In this document: piece by piece, positions 7,747-15,995 of the stretch | How positions within the stretch are numbered: the stretch's first letter is position 1 | Layout of the letters: each line of letters begins with the position of its first letter | From: Pararhizobium arenae | GTDB taxonomy: Bacteria; Pseudomonadota; Alphaproteobacteria; Rhizobiales; Rhizobiaceae | Reading direction: 5' to 3' | NCBI RefSeq assembly: GCF_001931685.1 | Contig: NZ_MOOY01000002.1 | Location: 248,001-312,000, forward strand | DNA length: 64,000 bases | Made by a program: the position numbers and the translations under genes | The notes under the pieces: generated by a model | What the model saw: the letters and a program-made list of their open reading frames with translations, nothing else | The model's database searches: none | What the model was told of the DNA's origin: nothing

Positions 7747-9198
7747 ATGAACATGCTGGGATTGAAGATCAACAATGCGGAAGTCGAAGCGGTCGATGGC
7801 CGGACATTCGAACGGCTGAACCCGATTTCCGGCGAGGTGGCATCCACGGTGGCGGCAGCCTCCGTCGAGGATGCCCGCGAGGCAGCCAATGCCGCTGCCA
7901 AGGCATTTCCCGGCTGGGCTGCGACCGGTCCCGGCGCGCGCCGCAAGCTGCTGCTCGCCGCTGCCGACAAGCTGCAGGAAAAGGCGCCGCAATTCGTGGA
8001 AGCCATGGCGGCGGAAACCGGCGCGACGGCCGGCTGGGCGATGTTCAATGTCGGGCTCGCCGCCGACATGCTGCGGGAGGCCGCATCGCTGACGACGCAG
8101 ATCGCCGGCGAGGTGATCCCGTCCAATCGTCCCGGCAGCCTTGCCATGGCGGTGCGCCAGCCGGCGGGTGTGGTGCTGTCGGTCGCGCCGTGGAATGCGC
8201 CGGTCATTCTCGGCGTCCGGTCGCTGGCGACGCCGCTTGCCTGCGGCAACACGGTCGTCATGAAGACCTCGGAAATCTGCCCGCGCACCCATCGCCTGAT
8301 CGTCGATGCGCTGCATGAGGCGGGGCTGCCGGAAGGCGTGCTGAATGCCGTTTCCAACGCGCCGGAAGATGCGGGTGCGATTGTCGAGGCGTTGATTGCA
8401 CACCCCGCCATCCGCCGTGTCAATTTCACCGGCTCGACCCGTGTCGGCCGCATCATCGCCGAGACGGCGGGGCGTTATCTGAAACCGGCGCTGCTGGAAC
8501 TCGGCGGTAAGGCGCCGTTCGTGGTGCTGGATGATGCCGAGATCGACGAGGCCGTCGCGGCGGCTGCCTTCGGGGCTTACATGAACCAGGGACAGATCTG
8601 CATGTCGACGGAGCGTATCGTCGTGGATGACAAGATCGCCGATCGCTTTGTCGAGGCGCTGGCTACCAAGGTCAAGACGCTGAAGGCCGGCGATCCGCGC
8701 AAGGGCGATACGCCACTCGGCTCGGTGGTCGATGCGACGGCGGCGCAGCGGATCGATGCCTTGGTGCGCGACGCCGTTGCCAAGGGCGCGGTGCTGGCGG
8801 CCGGCGGTGGCGCGAGCGGCACGATCGTCGATGCGACGCTGCTCGACCGGGTGACGCCGGCCATGCGGATCTACGGCGAGGAAAGCTTTGGTCCGGTGGC
8901 TTCCGTCGTGCGCGTCGGCTCGGTGGATGAGGCGGTTCGCGTCGCCAACGATACAGAATATGGCCTGTCGGCTGCCGTTTTCGGCAGGGATGTGAACCGT
9001 GCCATGGCGGTTGCCCGCCGTATCGAATCCGGCATTTGCCACATCAACGGGCCGACCGTGCATGACGAGGCGCAGATGCCCTTCGGTGGCGTGAAGGATT
9101 CCGGCTACGGCCGCTTCGGTGGCAAGGCTGGTATCGCGGAGTTTACCGAGTTGCGCTGGATCACCATTCAGGACGGTCATCTGCACTATCCGATCTGA
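7747..9198 (+). CDS. NAD(P)-dependent aldehyde dehydrogenase, vanillin/salicylaldehyde dehydrogenase-like
   Basis: A 483-residue ALDH-superfamily enzyme with all catalytic residues: Asn150 (SVAPWNAPV), Glu251 (LELGGKAPF), Cys285 (NQGQICMST) and the cofactor-loop FTGSTRVG. The MNQGQICMSTERIVV region and LxVAPWNAPV are typical of aromatic aldehyde dehydrogenases (vanillin, salicylaldehyde, benzaldehyde). It would oxidise an aldehyde made by the ThDP enzyme downstream to the acid. ATG at 7747 follows GGGAG at 7737-7741; the gene starts 22 nt after the importer genes. The exact aldehyde is an inference. Confidence 0.9.
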   Translation: MNMLGLKINNAEVEAVDGRTFERLNPISGEVASTVAAASVEDAREAANAAAKAFPGWAATGPGARRKLLLAAADKLQEKAPQFVEAMAAETGATAGWAMFNVGLAADMLREAASLTTQIAGEVIPSNRPGSLAMAVRQPAGVVLSVAPWNAPVILGVRSLATPLACGNTVVMKTSEICPRTHRLIVDALHEAGLPEGVLNAVSNAPEDAGAIVEALIAHPAIRRVNFTGSTRVGRIIAETAGRYLKPALLELGGKAPFVVLDDAEIDEAVAAAAFGAYMNQGQICMSTERIVVDDKIADRFVEALATKVKTLKAGDPRKGDTPLGSVVDATAAQRIDALVRDAVAKGAVLAAGGGASGTIVDATLLDRVTPAMRIYGEESFGPVASVVRVGSVDEAVRVANDTEYGLSAAVFGRDVNRAMAVARRIESGICHINGPTVHDEAQMPFGGVKDSGYGRFGGKAGIAEFTELRWITIQDGHLHYPI

Positions 9199-9204
9199 GG
9201 TAGT

Positions 9205-9468
9205 CCCTTCTCCCCGACGGGGAGAAGGTGGCCCGAAGGGCCGGATGAGGGGGCGGCTGGCTCTGAGCTTGCCGCGAAGACCCCCTCATCGCCTCGCAGG
9301 CTCGGCACTTCTCCCCGCTGGGGAGAAGAGGGAGTGCACGATCGTCCCCTCTCCCCGCAAGCGGGGAGAGGGCTAGGGTGAGGGGCTTTGCTTCGGCTTG
9401 TGGGGACGTCGGGCCACAGCCCCTCATCCGCCCTTCGGGCACCTTCTCCGCGCAGGCGGCGAGAAGGA
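9205..9468. repeat. Cluster of three RIME-like palindromic mosaics
   Basis: Three successive mosaics in the 390-bp gap between the aldehyde dehydrogenase and SDR genes. The first starts at 9205 (CTTCTCCCCGACGGGGAGAAG with GGCCCGAAGGGCC). The second covers about 9280-9383 (ACTTCTCCCCGCTGGGGAGA, then CCTCTCCCCGCAAGCGGGGA). The third runs from 9419 to 9468 in the opposite sense. They share the CCCTCATC and GGGTGAGGGG borders. No open frame in the gap looks coding. Confidence 0.85.
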
Positions 9469-9535
9469 CCAAACCATAACTGCAGGGAGGGAGGGCGGTC
9501 TGGTGGCGTTGGCCACGGGCTGCTCCCTGCAGGAA

Positions 9536-9562
9536 CCCTCTCTCCTCGTGGTGGAGAGAGGG
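9536..9562 (+). repeat. Strong hairpin just upstream of the SDR gene
   Basis: CCCTCTCTCC at 9536-9545 pairs perfectly with GGAGAGAGGG at 9553-9562 around a 7-nt loop. It ends 12 nt before the ribosome binding site of the SDR gene. A longer outer pair (TGCAGGGAG at 9481-9489, CTCCCTGCA at 9523-9531) lies beside it. It could protect the 5' end of a processed mRNA or dampen transcription; it lacks a T-run, so it is not a classic terminator. Confidence 0.6.
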
Positions 9563-9588
9563 TCATCATTCAAGCTGGAGGAGAAAGC

Positions 9589-10347
9589 ATGCAGGCACTT
9601 GCCGGCAAGGTCTGTGTCATTACCGGTGGTGCCGGCAGTCTGGGACTGGCGGCGGCGCGAATGTTTATCGAAGAGGGTGCGCGTGTCGTGCTGGTCGATC
9701 TGTCGCTTGCGACGCTGGAAGAGGCGAGCCGTGGATTGCCGGGCGAACAGGTGATCCTAGTCGCAGCGGACGTCTCGTCTGCCGAGGAGACTGAGCGTTA
9801 TGTGCGCCTTGCGGTGGAACGCTTCGGCGCCATCGACGTGCTGTTTTCCAATGCAGGCAATTTCGGCGCCGTGGCGCCGATTGCGAACTATCCGCTTGAT
9901 ATCTTCGATGCCGTGCAGGCGGTGCATGTGCGCGGCGCGTTTCTGGCCGCGAAATATGCGGTGCCGCACATGCGGGATGGCGGCAGCATCGTCATCACAT
10001 CGTCGGTTGCCGCGACGCGCGGGGATGCCGGGGTCTATGCCTATATCACCGCAAAACATGCGCAGGTGGGGCTGATGCGCTGCCTTGCCAAAGAGCTCGC
10101 GCCGCGCCGTATCCGCGTCAACACAGTCCATCCCGGCCCGATCGATAACGGCTTTCAGCTGGCGGTGGAACAGGGGCTGGGTGAGGCGATCGGGGCCGAT
10201 GGCACGGAGTTTTTCAACCAGCTTATTCCGCTCGGGCGCCATGGCAAGCCGGAGGAGATTGCCCGCTCCGTTCTTTATCTCGCCTCCGATCAATCGAGCT
10301 TCGTCACCGGCACAACGCTGATGGTCGATGGCGGCATGAGCTGCTGA
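9589..10347 (+). CDS. Short-chain dehydrogenase/reductase
   Basis: A 252-residue classical SDR. The cofactor motif is TGGAGSLG near residue 12, NAG is in LFSNAGNFG, and the catalytic Ser, Tyr and Lys are in ITSSVAATRG and YAYITAKHA. The C-terminus ends with the family pattern SSFVTGTTLMVDGG. It reduces or oxidises a carbonyl/alcohol with NAD(P)(H). The ATG at 9589 is 6 nt after CTGGAGGAG. Its TGA stop overlaps a possible ATG for the next gene. In the operon it may interconvert a hydroxyketone and a diketone; this is inference. Confidence 0.92.
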   Translation: MQALAGKVCVITGGAGSLGLAAARMFIEEGARVVLVDLSLATLEEASRGLPGEQVILVAADVSSAEETERYVRLAVERFGAIDVLFSNAGNFGAVAPIANYPLDIFDAVQAVHVRGAFLAAKYAVPHMRDGGSIVITSSVAATRGDAGVYAYITAKHAQVGLMRCLAKELAPRRIRVNTVHPGPIDNGFQLAVEQGLGEAIGADGTEFFNQLIPLGRHGKPEEIARSVLYLASDQSSFVTGTTLMVDGGMSC

Positions 10348-10364
10348 TGAAGGAGGAAAAACAC

Positions 10365-12071
10365 ATGGATGGCCGATCCGAAACGAAGACGATGACCGCC
10401 GGCGGCGCGTTGCTTGCCCGGATGAAGGCTGTGGGCATCGACTATATCTTTGCCAACTCCGGCACGGATTTTCCGCCGATCATTGAAGGTCTGGCGGAAG
10501 CTGAGGCCAAGCAGGTGCCGTTGCCGGAAACGGTGATCATTCCGCATGAGAGCGCCGCCATGGGCATGGCCCACGGCTATTATCTGGCGACGGGGCGGAT
10601 GCAGGCTGTCATGGCGCACACCAATGTCGGCCTTGCCAATTGCGCCATCGGCGCGATCAACGCCGCGACCGAGCATATTCCGGTGCTGCTGTTTTCCGGC
10701 CGCACGCCGGTCACGGAAAAGGGACGCTTCGGCTCCCGCACGGTGCCGATCGGCTGGGGGCAGGAGATGCGCGATCAGGCGGCACTCGTGCGCGAAGCGG
10801 TGAAATGGGATGACGAACTGCGCTTTCCCGAGCATGTCGGGCCGATGGTGGATCGCGCCAGCGCCATCGCCCGGTCTACGCCGCGTGGGCCAGTGTATAT
10901 GAGCCTGCCGCGCGAGGTTCTGTGCCAGCCATGCCCGGTGGAGGGGCTCGATCGCCCCGCCACCATGGCGCCGGCCGTGCATGTGCCGGACCCGGTGGCG
11001 ATTGCTGAGGCAGCGCGTATCCTGTCGAGTGCGGAAAACCCGGTGATCTTCGCGCAGCATGGGGCGGGATCGGCAGAAGGCTTTGCGGCCCTGTCGGCAC
11101 TGGCGGAACAATGGGGTATTCCGGTCTGCCAGTATTGGGCGGTGCAATTGGCTATCCCGACTGATCATCCGATGGCCGCGGCAGCCGATCCGAAGCCGCT
11201 CTTGGCAAAGGCGGATGCTATCCTCGTCATCGATGCGCTGGCGCCGTGGTCGCCGGATATTCATGCGTTGCGGGACGGTTGCAAGGTCATCCAGCTTGGG
11301 CAGGATCCGTTGTTTGCGCGTTCTCCGGTGCGCTATTTCCCCTCCGATGTGACGATTGCCTGCGATATCGCCGATGGTGTGATTGCGCTGAAGGCGGCGA
11401 TGGACGGGATCGGCAAGACGTCTGCGGCTTTCCGCCGGAGCGAGGTTGCAGCGACGAACAGGGTGGCGCGGGCGGAGACGCTGCGCAAGGCGGAGGCCGG
11501 CTGCGGCGAGCCGATGAGCAAGGAATGGGTGAGCCTGACGCTTTCCCGCGCCATTGCCGGCCGCGAGGCGACGGTGCTGTCAGAGCTTGGCTGCCTGCTG
11601 GCGCCGATGACGCTCTCCCATCATCGCGCCTGGTATCAGGAGCCGCATTCGGGTGGTCTCGGCTGGTCGTTTCCGGCGGCGCTCGGCATGCAGCTTGCGG
11701 ATCGGAACCGTCTCGTCGTCGCGACGATGGGGGATGGCTCCTACATTTTTTCGAACCCCGCCGCCTGCCACCAGATTGCCGAGGCGATGGTGCTGCCTAT
11801 CCTCATCGTGATCGTCAACAATGCCGAGTGGGGGGCAGTGCGCCAGTCGGTCGTCGGGCTTTATCCGGATGGTTACGCGGCCAAGGCGAACCGCGTGCCG
11901 CTGACCTCGCTGACGCCGGTTCCCGATTTTACTAAAATCGCCGAGGCGAGCCGCGCCTATGCCGCGACCGTCACCCGCGGCGAGGATCTTGCGTCGGCGC
12001 TGGAGCAGGCGCTTCGCCATATCCACGAGAAGAAGACGTTGGCATTGCTTGATGTCCGCGTCAGAGCATAA
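10365..12071 (+). CDS. Thiamine diphosphate-dependent enzyme (acetolactate synthase/benzoylformate decarboxylase superfamily)
   Basis: A 568-residue three-domain ThDP enzyme. The catalytic glutamate is in IIPHESAAMGMAHGYY, and the ThDP-Mg site runs from GDGSYIFSN to the VNN of LPILIVIVNN. This superfamily decarboxylates 2-keto acids or makes/breaks carboligation bonds, as in benzoylformate decarboxylase or benzaldehyde lyase. A cleavage giving an aldehyde would feed the ALDH in the operon. I chose ATG 10365 because AAGGAGG at 10350-10356 is 8 nt upstream; an ATG at 10347 overlapping the SDR stop is less well placed. The substrate cannot be read from the sequence. Confidence 0.88.
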   Translation: MDGRSETKTMTAGGALLARMKAVGIDYIFANSGTDFPPIIEGLAEAEAKQVPLPETVIIPHESAAMGMAHGYYLATGRMQAVMAHTNVGLANCAIGAINAATEHIPVLLFSGRTPVTEKGRFGSRTVPIGWGQEMRDQAALVREAVKWDDELRFPEHVGPMVDRASAIARSTPRGPVYMSLPREVLCQPCPVEGLDRPATMAPAVHVPDPVAIAEAARILSSAENPVIFAQHGAGSAEGFAALSALAEQWGIPVCQYWAVQLAIPTDHPMAAAADPKPLLAKADAILVIDALAPWSPDIHALRDGCKVIQLGQDPLFARSPVRYFPSDVTIACDIADGVIALKAAMDGIGKTSAAFRRSEVAATNRVARAETLRKAEAGCGEPMSKEWVSLTLSRAIAGREATVLSELGCLLAPMTLSHHRAWYQEPHSGGLGWSFPAALGMQLADRNRLVVATMGDGSYIFSNPAACHQIAEAMVLPILIVIVNNAEWGAVRQSVVGLYPDGYAAKANRVPLTSLTPVPDFTKIAEASRAYAATVTRGEDLASALEQALRHIHEKKTLALLDVRVRA

Positions 12072-12085
12072 CGAGGAGGAAACGC

Positions 12086-12619
12086 ATGCCCGAACTTGCC
12101 AAGAACGAATTCTGGAAAGACCTGCAGCCGATCACCAAGGTCTTCCAGCCCGATGCGCTGCCGGAGGTCTACCTGCAGAATGCGCCGACGGAGGATGAGC
12201 GCTATTACGTGCCCTTCACCGAGACCGTTTCTTCCCGGCCGCTCTGGATTTCCCCGACGCAGAACAAGTGGTGTGATATCCTGATGGCCAAGAAGGCGGG
12301 GCTGGTGAACCGCCATTACCATCCGCACGAAGTCTTTGCCTACACGATCTCCGGCAAGTGGGGCTATCTGGAGCATGACTGGACAGCGACGGCCGGCGAT
12401 TTCGTTTATGAAACGCCGGGCGAGGGGCATACGCTGGTTGCCTATGAACACGAGCAGCCGATGAAGGTGTTCTTTCAGGTCAAAGGGCCACTGATCTGGC
12501 TCGACGACAAGGGCGAGCCGAATGGCTTCTTCGACGTGCACAACTATATCGCCCTCTGTCGCGACCATTACGACAAGGTCGGGCTGGGGCGGGAGTATGT
12601 GGAAAAGCTGTTCCGTTAG
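12086..12619 (+). CDS. Cupin dioxygenase, 2,4'-dihydroxyacetophenone dioxygenase-like
   Basis: A 177-residue single-domain cupin. Motif 1 is NRHYHPHEVFAYTISG (His, His and Glu metal ligands) and motif 2 is GDFVYETPGEGHTL (the fourth ligand His). Size and layout fit the family of 2,4'-dihydroxyacetophenone dioxygenase, an iron enzyme that cleaves the C-C bond between the ketone and CH2OH carbons to give 4-hydroxybenzoate and formate. It starts with ATG 12086 after GAGGAAAC, 14 nt after the ThDP gene, and ends at a strong terminator, so it is the last gene of the operon. Acting on the same substrate as the characterised enzyme is unproven. Confidence 0.82.
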   Translation: MPELAKNEFWKDLQPITKVFQPDALPEVYLQNAPTEDERYYVPFTETVSSRPLWISPTQNKWCDILMAKKAGLVNRHYHPHEVFAYTISGKWGYLEHDWTATAGDFVYETPGEGHTLVAYEHEQPMKVFFQVKGPLIWLDDKGEPNGFFDVHNYIALCRDHYDKVGLGREYVEKLFR

Positions 12620-12640
12620 GCGGGTTTAAGCCGGGATGCG

Positions 12641-12672
12641 AGCCGCGCACTTCGTTGCGCGGCTTTCTTTTT
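12641..12672 (+). terminator. Rho-independent terminator of the catabolic operon
   Basis: AGCCGCGCA at 12641-12649 pairs with TGCGCGGCT at 12656-12664 around CTTCGT, followed by TTCTTTTT at 12665-12672. It separates the catabolic operon from modABC. Confidence 0.9.
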
Positions 12673-12720
12673 CCTGGCAATGTATTTCATTGAACATAAC
12701 GCTAGTCATCCCCTCCGCTT

Positions 12721-12744
12721 CGCTATATCCATGCGGATATCTCG
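12721..12744 (+). promoter_or_regulatory. Candidate ModE-type operator upstream of modA
   Basis: An imperfect dyad with half-sites CGCTATAT (12721-12728) and ATATCTCG (12737-12744) separated by 8 nt, 22 bp before the modA start. It resembles the known ModE box, in which CGxTATAT-type arms are inverted around a 6-8 nt spacer. A ModE-like gene ends the same locus. Molybdate-bound ModE represses modABC in other bacteria; here this is inference from sequence. Confidence 0.5.
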
Positions 12745-12766
12745 ATCAAACCGGAGAGACTATTCC

Positions 12767-13555
12767 ATGATATCTAATCTGTTCGGCAGGCTGACGAAGG
12801 TTGCCGTCGCGGTCGCCGTTGCCGGCTTCACCGCCATTGCCAGCCCGGCCATGGCCGATGACGCGATCACCGTCTTTGCTGCCGCCAGCCTCAAGAATGC
12901 GCTCGATGCGGCCAATGCCGAATACACCAAGGAAAGCGCCAAGCAGACGACCGTTTCCTATGCGGCGTCTTCGGCGCTCGCCAAGCAGATCGAATCCGGC
13001 GCGCCGGCTGACCTCTTCATCTCCGCCGACCTCGCCTGGATGGATTACGTCGCCGAGAAGAAGCTGATCAAGGACGATACCCGCTCCAACCTGCTCGGCA
13101 ACCGCATCGTGCTCGTTGCACCGAAGGATGCGGCCAAGCCCGTCGAGATCAAAGAAGGCTTTGATCTGGCCGGTCTCGTTGGCGATGGCAAGCTTGCCAT
13201 GGGTGCCGTCGATTCCGTTCCGGCCGGCAAGTACGGCAAGGCGGCGCTGGAAAAGCTTGGCGTCTGGGCCTCGGTCGAGGGCAAGGTTGCCGGCGCTGAG
13301 AGCGTTCGTGCCGCACTGGCGCTCGTCTCGCGCGGTGAAGCACCCTATGGCATCGTCTACCAGACGGATGCGGCTGCCGATCCGGGCGTTGCCGTTGTCG
13401 GTACTTTCCCGGAAGAGAGCCATCCGACGATCATCTATCCGGTTGCCATTCTGTCTGAATCCAAGAATGCCGATGCGGCTGCCTATCTCGAATTTCTGAA
13501 GTCTGACAAGGCCTCGGCCTTCTTCACCGCGCAGGGCTTCACGATCTTGAAATAG
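12767..13555 (+). CDS. modA: Molybdate ABC transporter periplasmic binding protein
   Basis: A 262-residue type II binding protein with an N-terminal signal peptide ending ASPAMA-DDA (cleavage near residue 31). The ModA hallmark AAASLKNALDAAN follows at once, and later ASSALAKQIESGAPADLFISAD-type sequence and the YGIVYQTDA segment are present (quoted piecewise). It captures molybdate or tungstate for the ModBC channel. I chose the ATG at 12767 over an earlier start at 12680, because the signal peptide begins there and GGAGAG lies upstream. A RIME-like repeat separates it from modB. Confidence 0.95.
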   Translation: MISNLFGRLTKVAVAVAVAGFTAIASPAMADDAITVFAAASLKNALDAANAEYTKESAKQTTVSYAASSALAKQIESGAPADLFISADLAWMDYVAEKKLIKDDTRSNLLGNRIVLVAPKDAAKPVEIKEGFDLAGLVGDGKLAMGAVDSVPAGKYGKAALEKLGVWASVEGKVAGAESVRAALALVSRGEAPYGIVYQTDAAADPGVAVVGTFPEESHPTIIYPVAILSESKNADAAAYLEFLKSDKASAFFTAQGFTILK

Positions 13556-13584
13556 CCTTTACAAAGGACGGCATACTCTGTCGT

Positions 13585-13703
13585 CCCCTCTCCCCGCGGG
13601 CGGGGAGAGGGCTAGGGTGAGGGGCAGGCCTTGGTTGAGCGGAATGGGAGTGGCCCCTCATCCGGCCTGTCGGCCACCTTCTCCCCGCAGGCGGGGAGAA
13701 GGG
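13585..13703. repeat. RIME-like palindromic mosaic between modA and modB
   Basis: CCCCTCTCCCCGCGGGCGGGGAGAGGG-type palindrome at the left, the border GGGTGAGGGGC, then the inverted half with CCGGCCTGTCGGCC and CTCCCCGCAGGCGGGGAG at 13681-13698. It fills most of the 225-bp gap between modA and modB and could uncouple abundant binding protein from low-level permease synthesis. Confidence 0.85.
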
Positions 13704-13780
13704 ACAAGCGGCGAATTTTCGACTGATCGCTTCCGCTGATGATGTAATCGCATTGGGGCTTACATTTACGAGGTAACGCA

Positions 13781-14482
13781 TTGGACTGGCTGGCATTGAG
13801 CGATGAGGAATGGACGGCGATCCATTTGAGCCTGCGGATTTCGACCGTTGCCATGATTGCCAGCCTGCCTTTCGGCATCCTCGTTGCCATGGCGCTCGCG
13901 CGGGGACGGTTCTGGGGCAAGTCGCTCCTGAACGGCATTGTGCATCTGCCGCTGATCCTGCCGCCGGTCGTCACCGGTTTTCTTCTGCTTCTGGTGTTCG
14001 GTCGGCGCGGTCCGGTCGGTTCGTTTCTGGCGGACTGGTTCGGCATCGTGCTCTCCTTCCGCTGGACGGGGGCAGCGCTTGCCTGCGCCGTCATGGGCTT
14101 TCCGCTGATGGTGCGGTCGATCCGGCTGTCGATCGAGGCTGTCGATCGCAAGCTGGAGGAGGCGGCCGGCACGCTGGGCGCATCGCCGCTCTGGGTGTTT
14201 GCGACCGTCACCCTGCCGCTGATCCTGCCGGGCGTGATTGCCGGCATGATCCTGTCTTTCGCCAAGGCGATGGGCGAGTTCGGCGCGACCATCACCTTCG
14301 TTTCCAACATTCCCGGCGAAACACAAACGCTTTCGGCGGCGATCTACACCTTTACGCAGGTCCCGGGCGGCGATCTCGGGGCGATGCGGCTCACCATCGT
14401 CGCCATCGTCATTTCCATGGCAGCGCTGCTGGCTTCCGAGTTTATGGCGCGTCATGTCGGGCGAAGGATCGAGGTCGAATGA
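13781..14482 (+). CDS. modB: Molybdate ABC transporter permease
   Basis: A 233-residue inner-membrane permease with five to six hydrophobic segments and the EAA loop [21 protein letters not shown] type. The motif [15 protein letters not shown] is characteristic of ModB. Translation appears to start at TTG 13781 ([11 protein letters not shown]), 6 nt after ACGAGGT; no ATG gives a full N-terminus. Its TGA overlaps the modC start (ATGA). Confidence 0.93.
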   Translation: MDWLALSDEEWTAIHLSLRISTVAMIASLPFGILVAMALARGRFWGKSLLNGIVHLPLILPPVVTGFLLLLVFGRRGPVGSFLADWFGIVLSFRWTGAALACAVMGFPLMVRSIRLSIEAVDRKLEEAAGTLGASPLWVFATVTLPLILPGVIAGMILSFAKAMGEFGATITFVSNIPGETQTLSAAIYTFTQVPGGDLGAMRLTIVAIVISMAALLASEFMARHVGRRIEVE

Positions 14483-15552
14483 GCCTGATCGTTTCCGCAC
14501 GTCATCGTCTGGGCGCGTTCTCGCTGGAAGCGTCCTTTACCTCCGAGCGAGTGGTAACCGCGCTGTTCGGGCGTTCGGGGTCAGGAAAGACCTCGCTCTT
14601 GCGCATCATAGCGGGGCTGACGGCACCGCATGAGGGCAAGGTTTCCCTTGATGGCGATGTGCTGGTCGATACGGTTCAACGCCGCTTTGTGCCCTGCCAT
14701 CGCCGGCGTTTCGGTTATGTTTTTCAGGAAGCACGGCTGTTTCCGCATCTTACGGTGCGTAAAAACCTCGGATACGGCCGATGGTTCGCACCGAAAGCAG
14801 CGCAGGCTGATGATTTTGCGCGGGTTGTCGATCTGCTCGGTATCGAGACGCTTCTCGAACGCTGCCCGTCCAATCTCTCCGGCGGCGAGAAACAGCGGGT
14901 CGCCATCGGCCGGGCACTTCTTTCCAGCCCGCGGCTTCTGTTGATGGACGAGCCGCTTGCGGCGCTGGATGACGAGCGCAAGGCGGAGATATTGCCCTAC
15001 CTGGAGCGGTTGCGCGACGAGACACGCGTGCCGATCGTCTACGTGAGCCATTCCGTAGCGGAGGTTGCGCGGCTTGCCGATCATGTGGTCGTCATGGAGG
15101 CCGGCAGGGTGAAGGCCTTCGGAACCACGGCGGATATTCTAGGCGACAATTCTGTGTCGATTGCAGCCGAGCGGCGGGAAACAGGGGCATTGCTGGAGGG
15201 CACGATACGGGCTGTCGATGAGGTTCGCGGGCTGACGACGGTGGCACTGACGAGTGCGACATTGCTGATCCCGGGGCGTCATGCGGTCGGTAAGCCGGTG
15301 CGTGTTCATATCCCTGCGCGCGATGTCATGCTGGCGACGAAGAAGCCGGAAGGTATCAGTGCGCTTAATATTCTTGAGGGAAAAATCGCGGGCATGACCG
15401 GCGGTGGCGCCGATGCGGTGGATGTTCTGGTCGCTTGCGGCGGTGATATGATCCAGTCGCGCATCACCCGCTTTTCGGCCGAACGGCTGGAACTTTCGAT
15501 CGGCATGCCGGTCTATGCCATCATCAAGACGGTCTCCTTCGAGCGGCCCTGA
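14479..15552 (+). CDS. modC: Molybdate ABC transporter ATPase
   Basis: A 357-residue ATPase. Walker A is GRSGSGKTS at 31-39, signature [16 protein letters not shown], Walker [14 protein letters not shown], and H-loop [11 protein letters not shown]-terminal TOBE/Mop domain (about 285-355) contains the [13 protein letters not shown] start typical of molybdate-binding modules. The ATG at 14479 overlaps modB by 4 nt. It ends one base before the stop codon of the convergent ModE-like gene. Confidence 0.95.
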   Translation: MSLIVSARHRLGAFSLEASFTSERVVTALFGRSGSGKTSLLRIIAGLTAPHEGKVSLDGDVLVDTVQRRFVPCHRRRFGYVFQEARLFPHLTVRKNLGYGRWFAPKAAQADDFARVVDLLGIETLLERCPSNLSGGEKQRVAIGRALLSSPRLLLMDEPLAALDDERKAEILPYLERLRDETRVPIVYVSHSVAEVARLADHVVVMEAGRVKAFGTTADILGDNSVSIAAERRETGALLEGTIRAVDEVRGLTTVALTSATLLIPGRHAVGKPVRVHIPARDVMLATKKPEGISALNILEGKIAGMTGGGADAVDVLVACGGDMIQSRITRFSAERLELSIGMPVYAIIKTVSFERP

Positions 15553-15918
15553 TCAGTCCTCGGAGGGCGGGCTGCGATGTGCTTCCAGCCAATCGAAATC
15601 CGGGCGGATTGCCGCGAGCGTGTTTTTTTCCATCGTTCGAAAGCGGCTCAAGAGCTCTTCGCCGAAAGGTGTGAGCTGCGCGCCACCGCCCTGCTTTCCG
15701 CCGCGCTGGGAGGATACGACGGCCTCGCGGAACATGCCGTTCAGTTCCTCGATCAGCAGCCATGCCCGACGGTAGGACATGTCCATCGCCCGGCCTGCGG
15801 CTGAAATCGAGCCTGTGGCCCTGATGTGTTCCAGCAGTTCGATCTTGCCATGACCAAGCCGGTGCTCTCCGGGAAACTGGATGCGCAGGATAGGACGCAG
15901 CGTGCTGCTATCGGACAT
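15553..15918 (-). CDS. ModE-like winged-helix regulator lacking a molybdate-binding domain
   Basis: A 121-residue protein consisting almost only of a winged helix-turn-helix of the ModE N-terminal/LysR type: GKIELLEHIRATGSISAAGRAMDMSYRRAW, with the ModE-typical SYRRAW and then LTPFGEELL (sequence described piecewise). Full-length ModE has about 140 more residues with two molbindin domains that bind molybdate; these are absent here. ATG 15918 has GGAAGG 5 nt upstream. The gene faces modC tail to tail. It may regulate modABC or a molybdoenzyme gene; how it would sense molybdate is unclear. Confidence 0.85.
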   Translation of the reverse strand: MSDSSTLRPILRIQFPGEHRLGHGKIELLEHIRATGSISAAGRAMDMSYRRAWLLIEELNGMFREAVVSSQRGGKQGGGAQLTPFGEELLSRFRTMEKNTLAAIRPDFDWLEAHRSPPSED

Positions 15919-15995
15919 GGGACCTTCCGGTTCGATGGTTTTGCCGCCGAGATATAACACGGTGCCTTCCGCGGGCCATCGTTATCTCTGGATGA

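Noticed and set aside
7648-9186. 512-codon open frame on the minus strand
   Set aside because: Antisense to the aldehyde dehydrogenase with complete catalytic residues on the plus strand.
9205-9468. Regular GC-rich repeats, considered as a CRISPR array
   Set aside because: The units are palindromic, inverted relative to each other and of unequal spacing, with no constant-length spacers or cas genes. They fit RIME-like mosaics.
13810-15552. Possible modB-modC fusion (580 codons)
   Set aside because: The first 220 codons are out of frame with modB and have no ModB features; the frame is open by chance and enters modC in frame. Two separate genes with an ATGA overlap explain the region.
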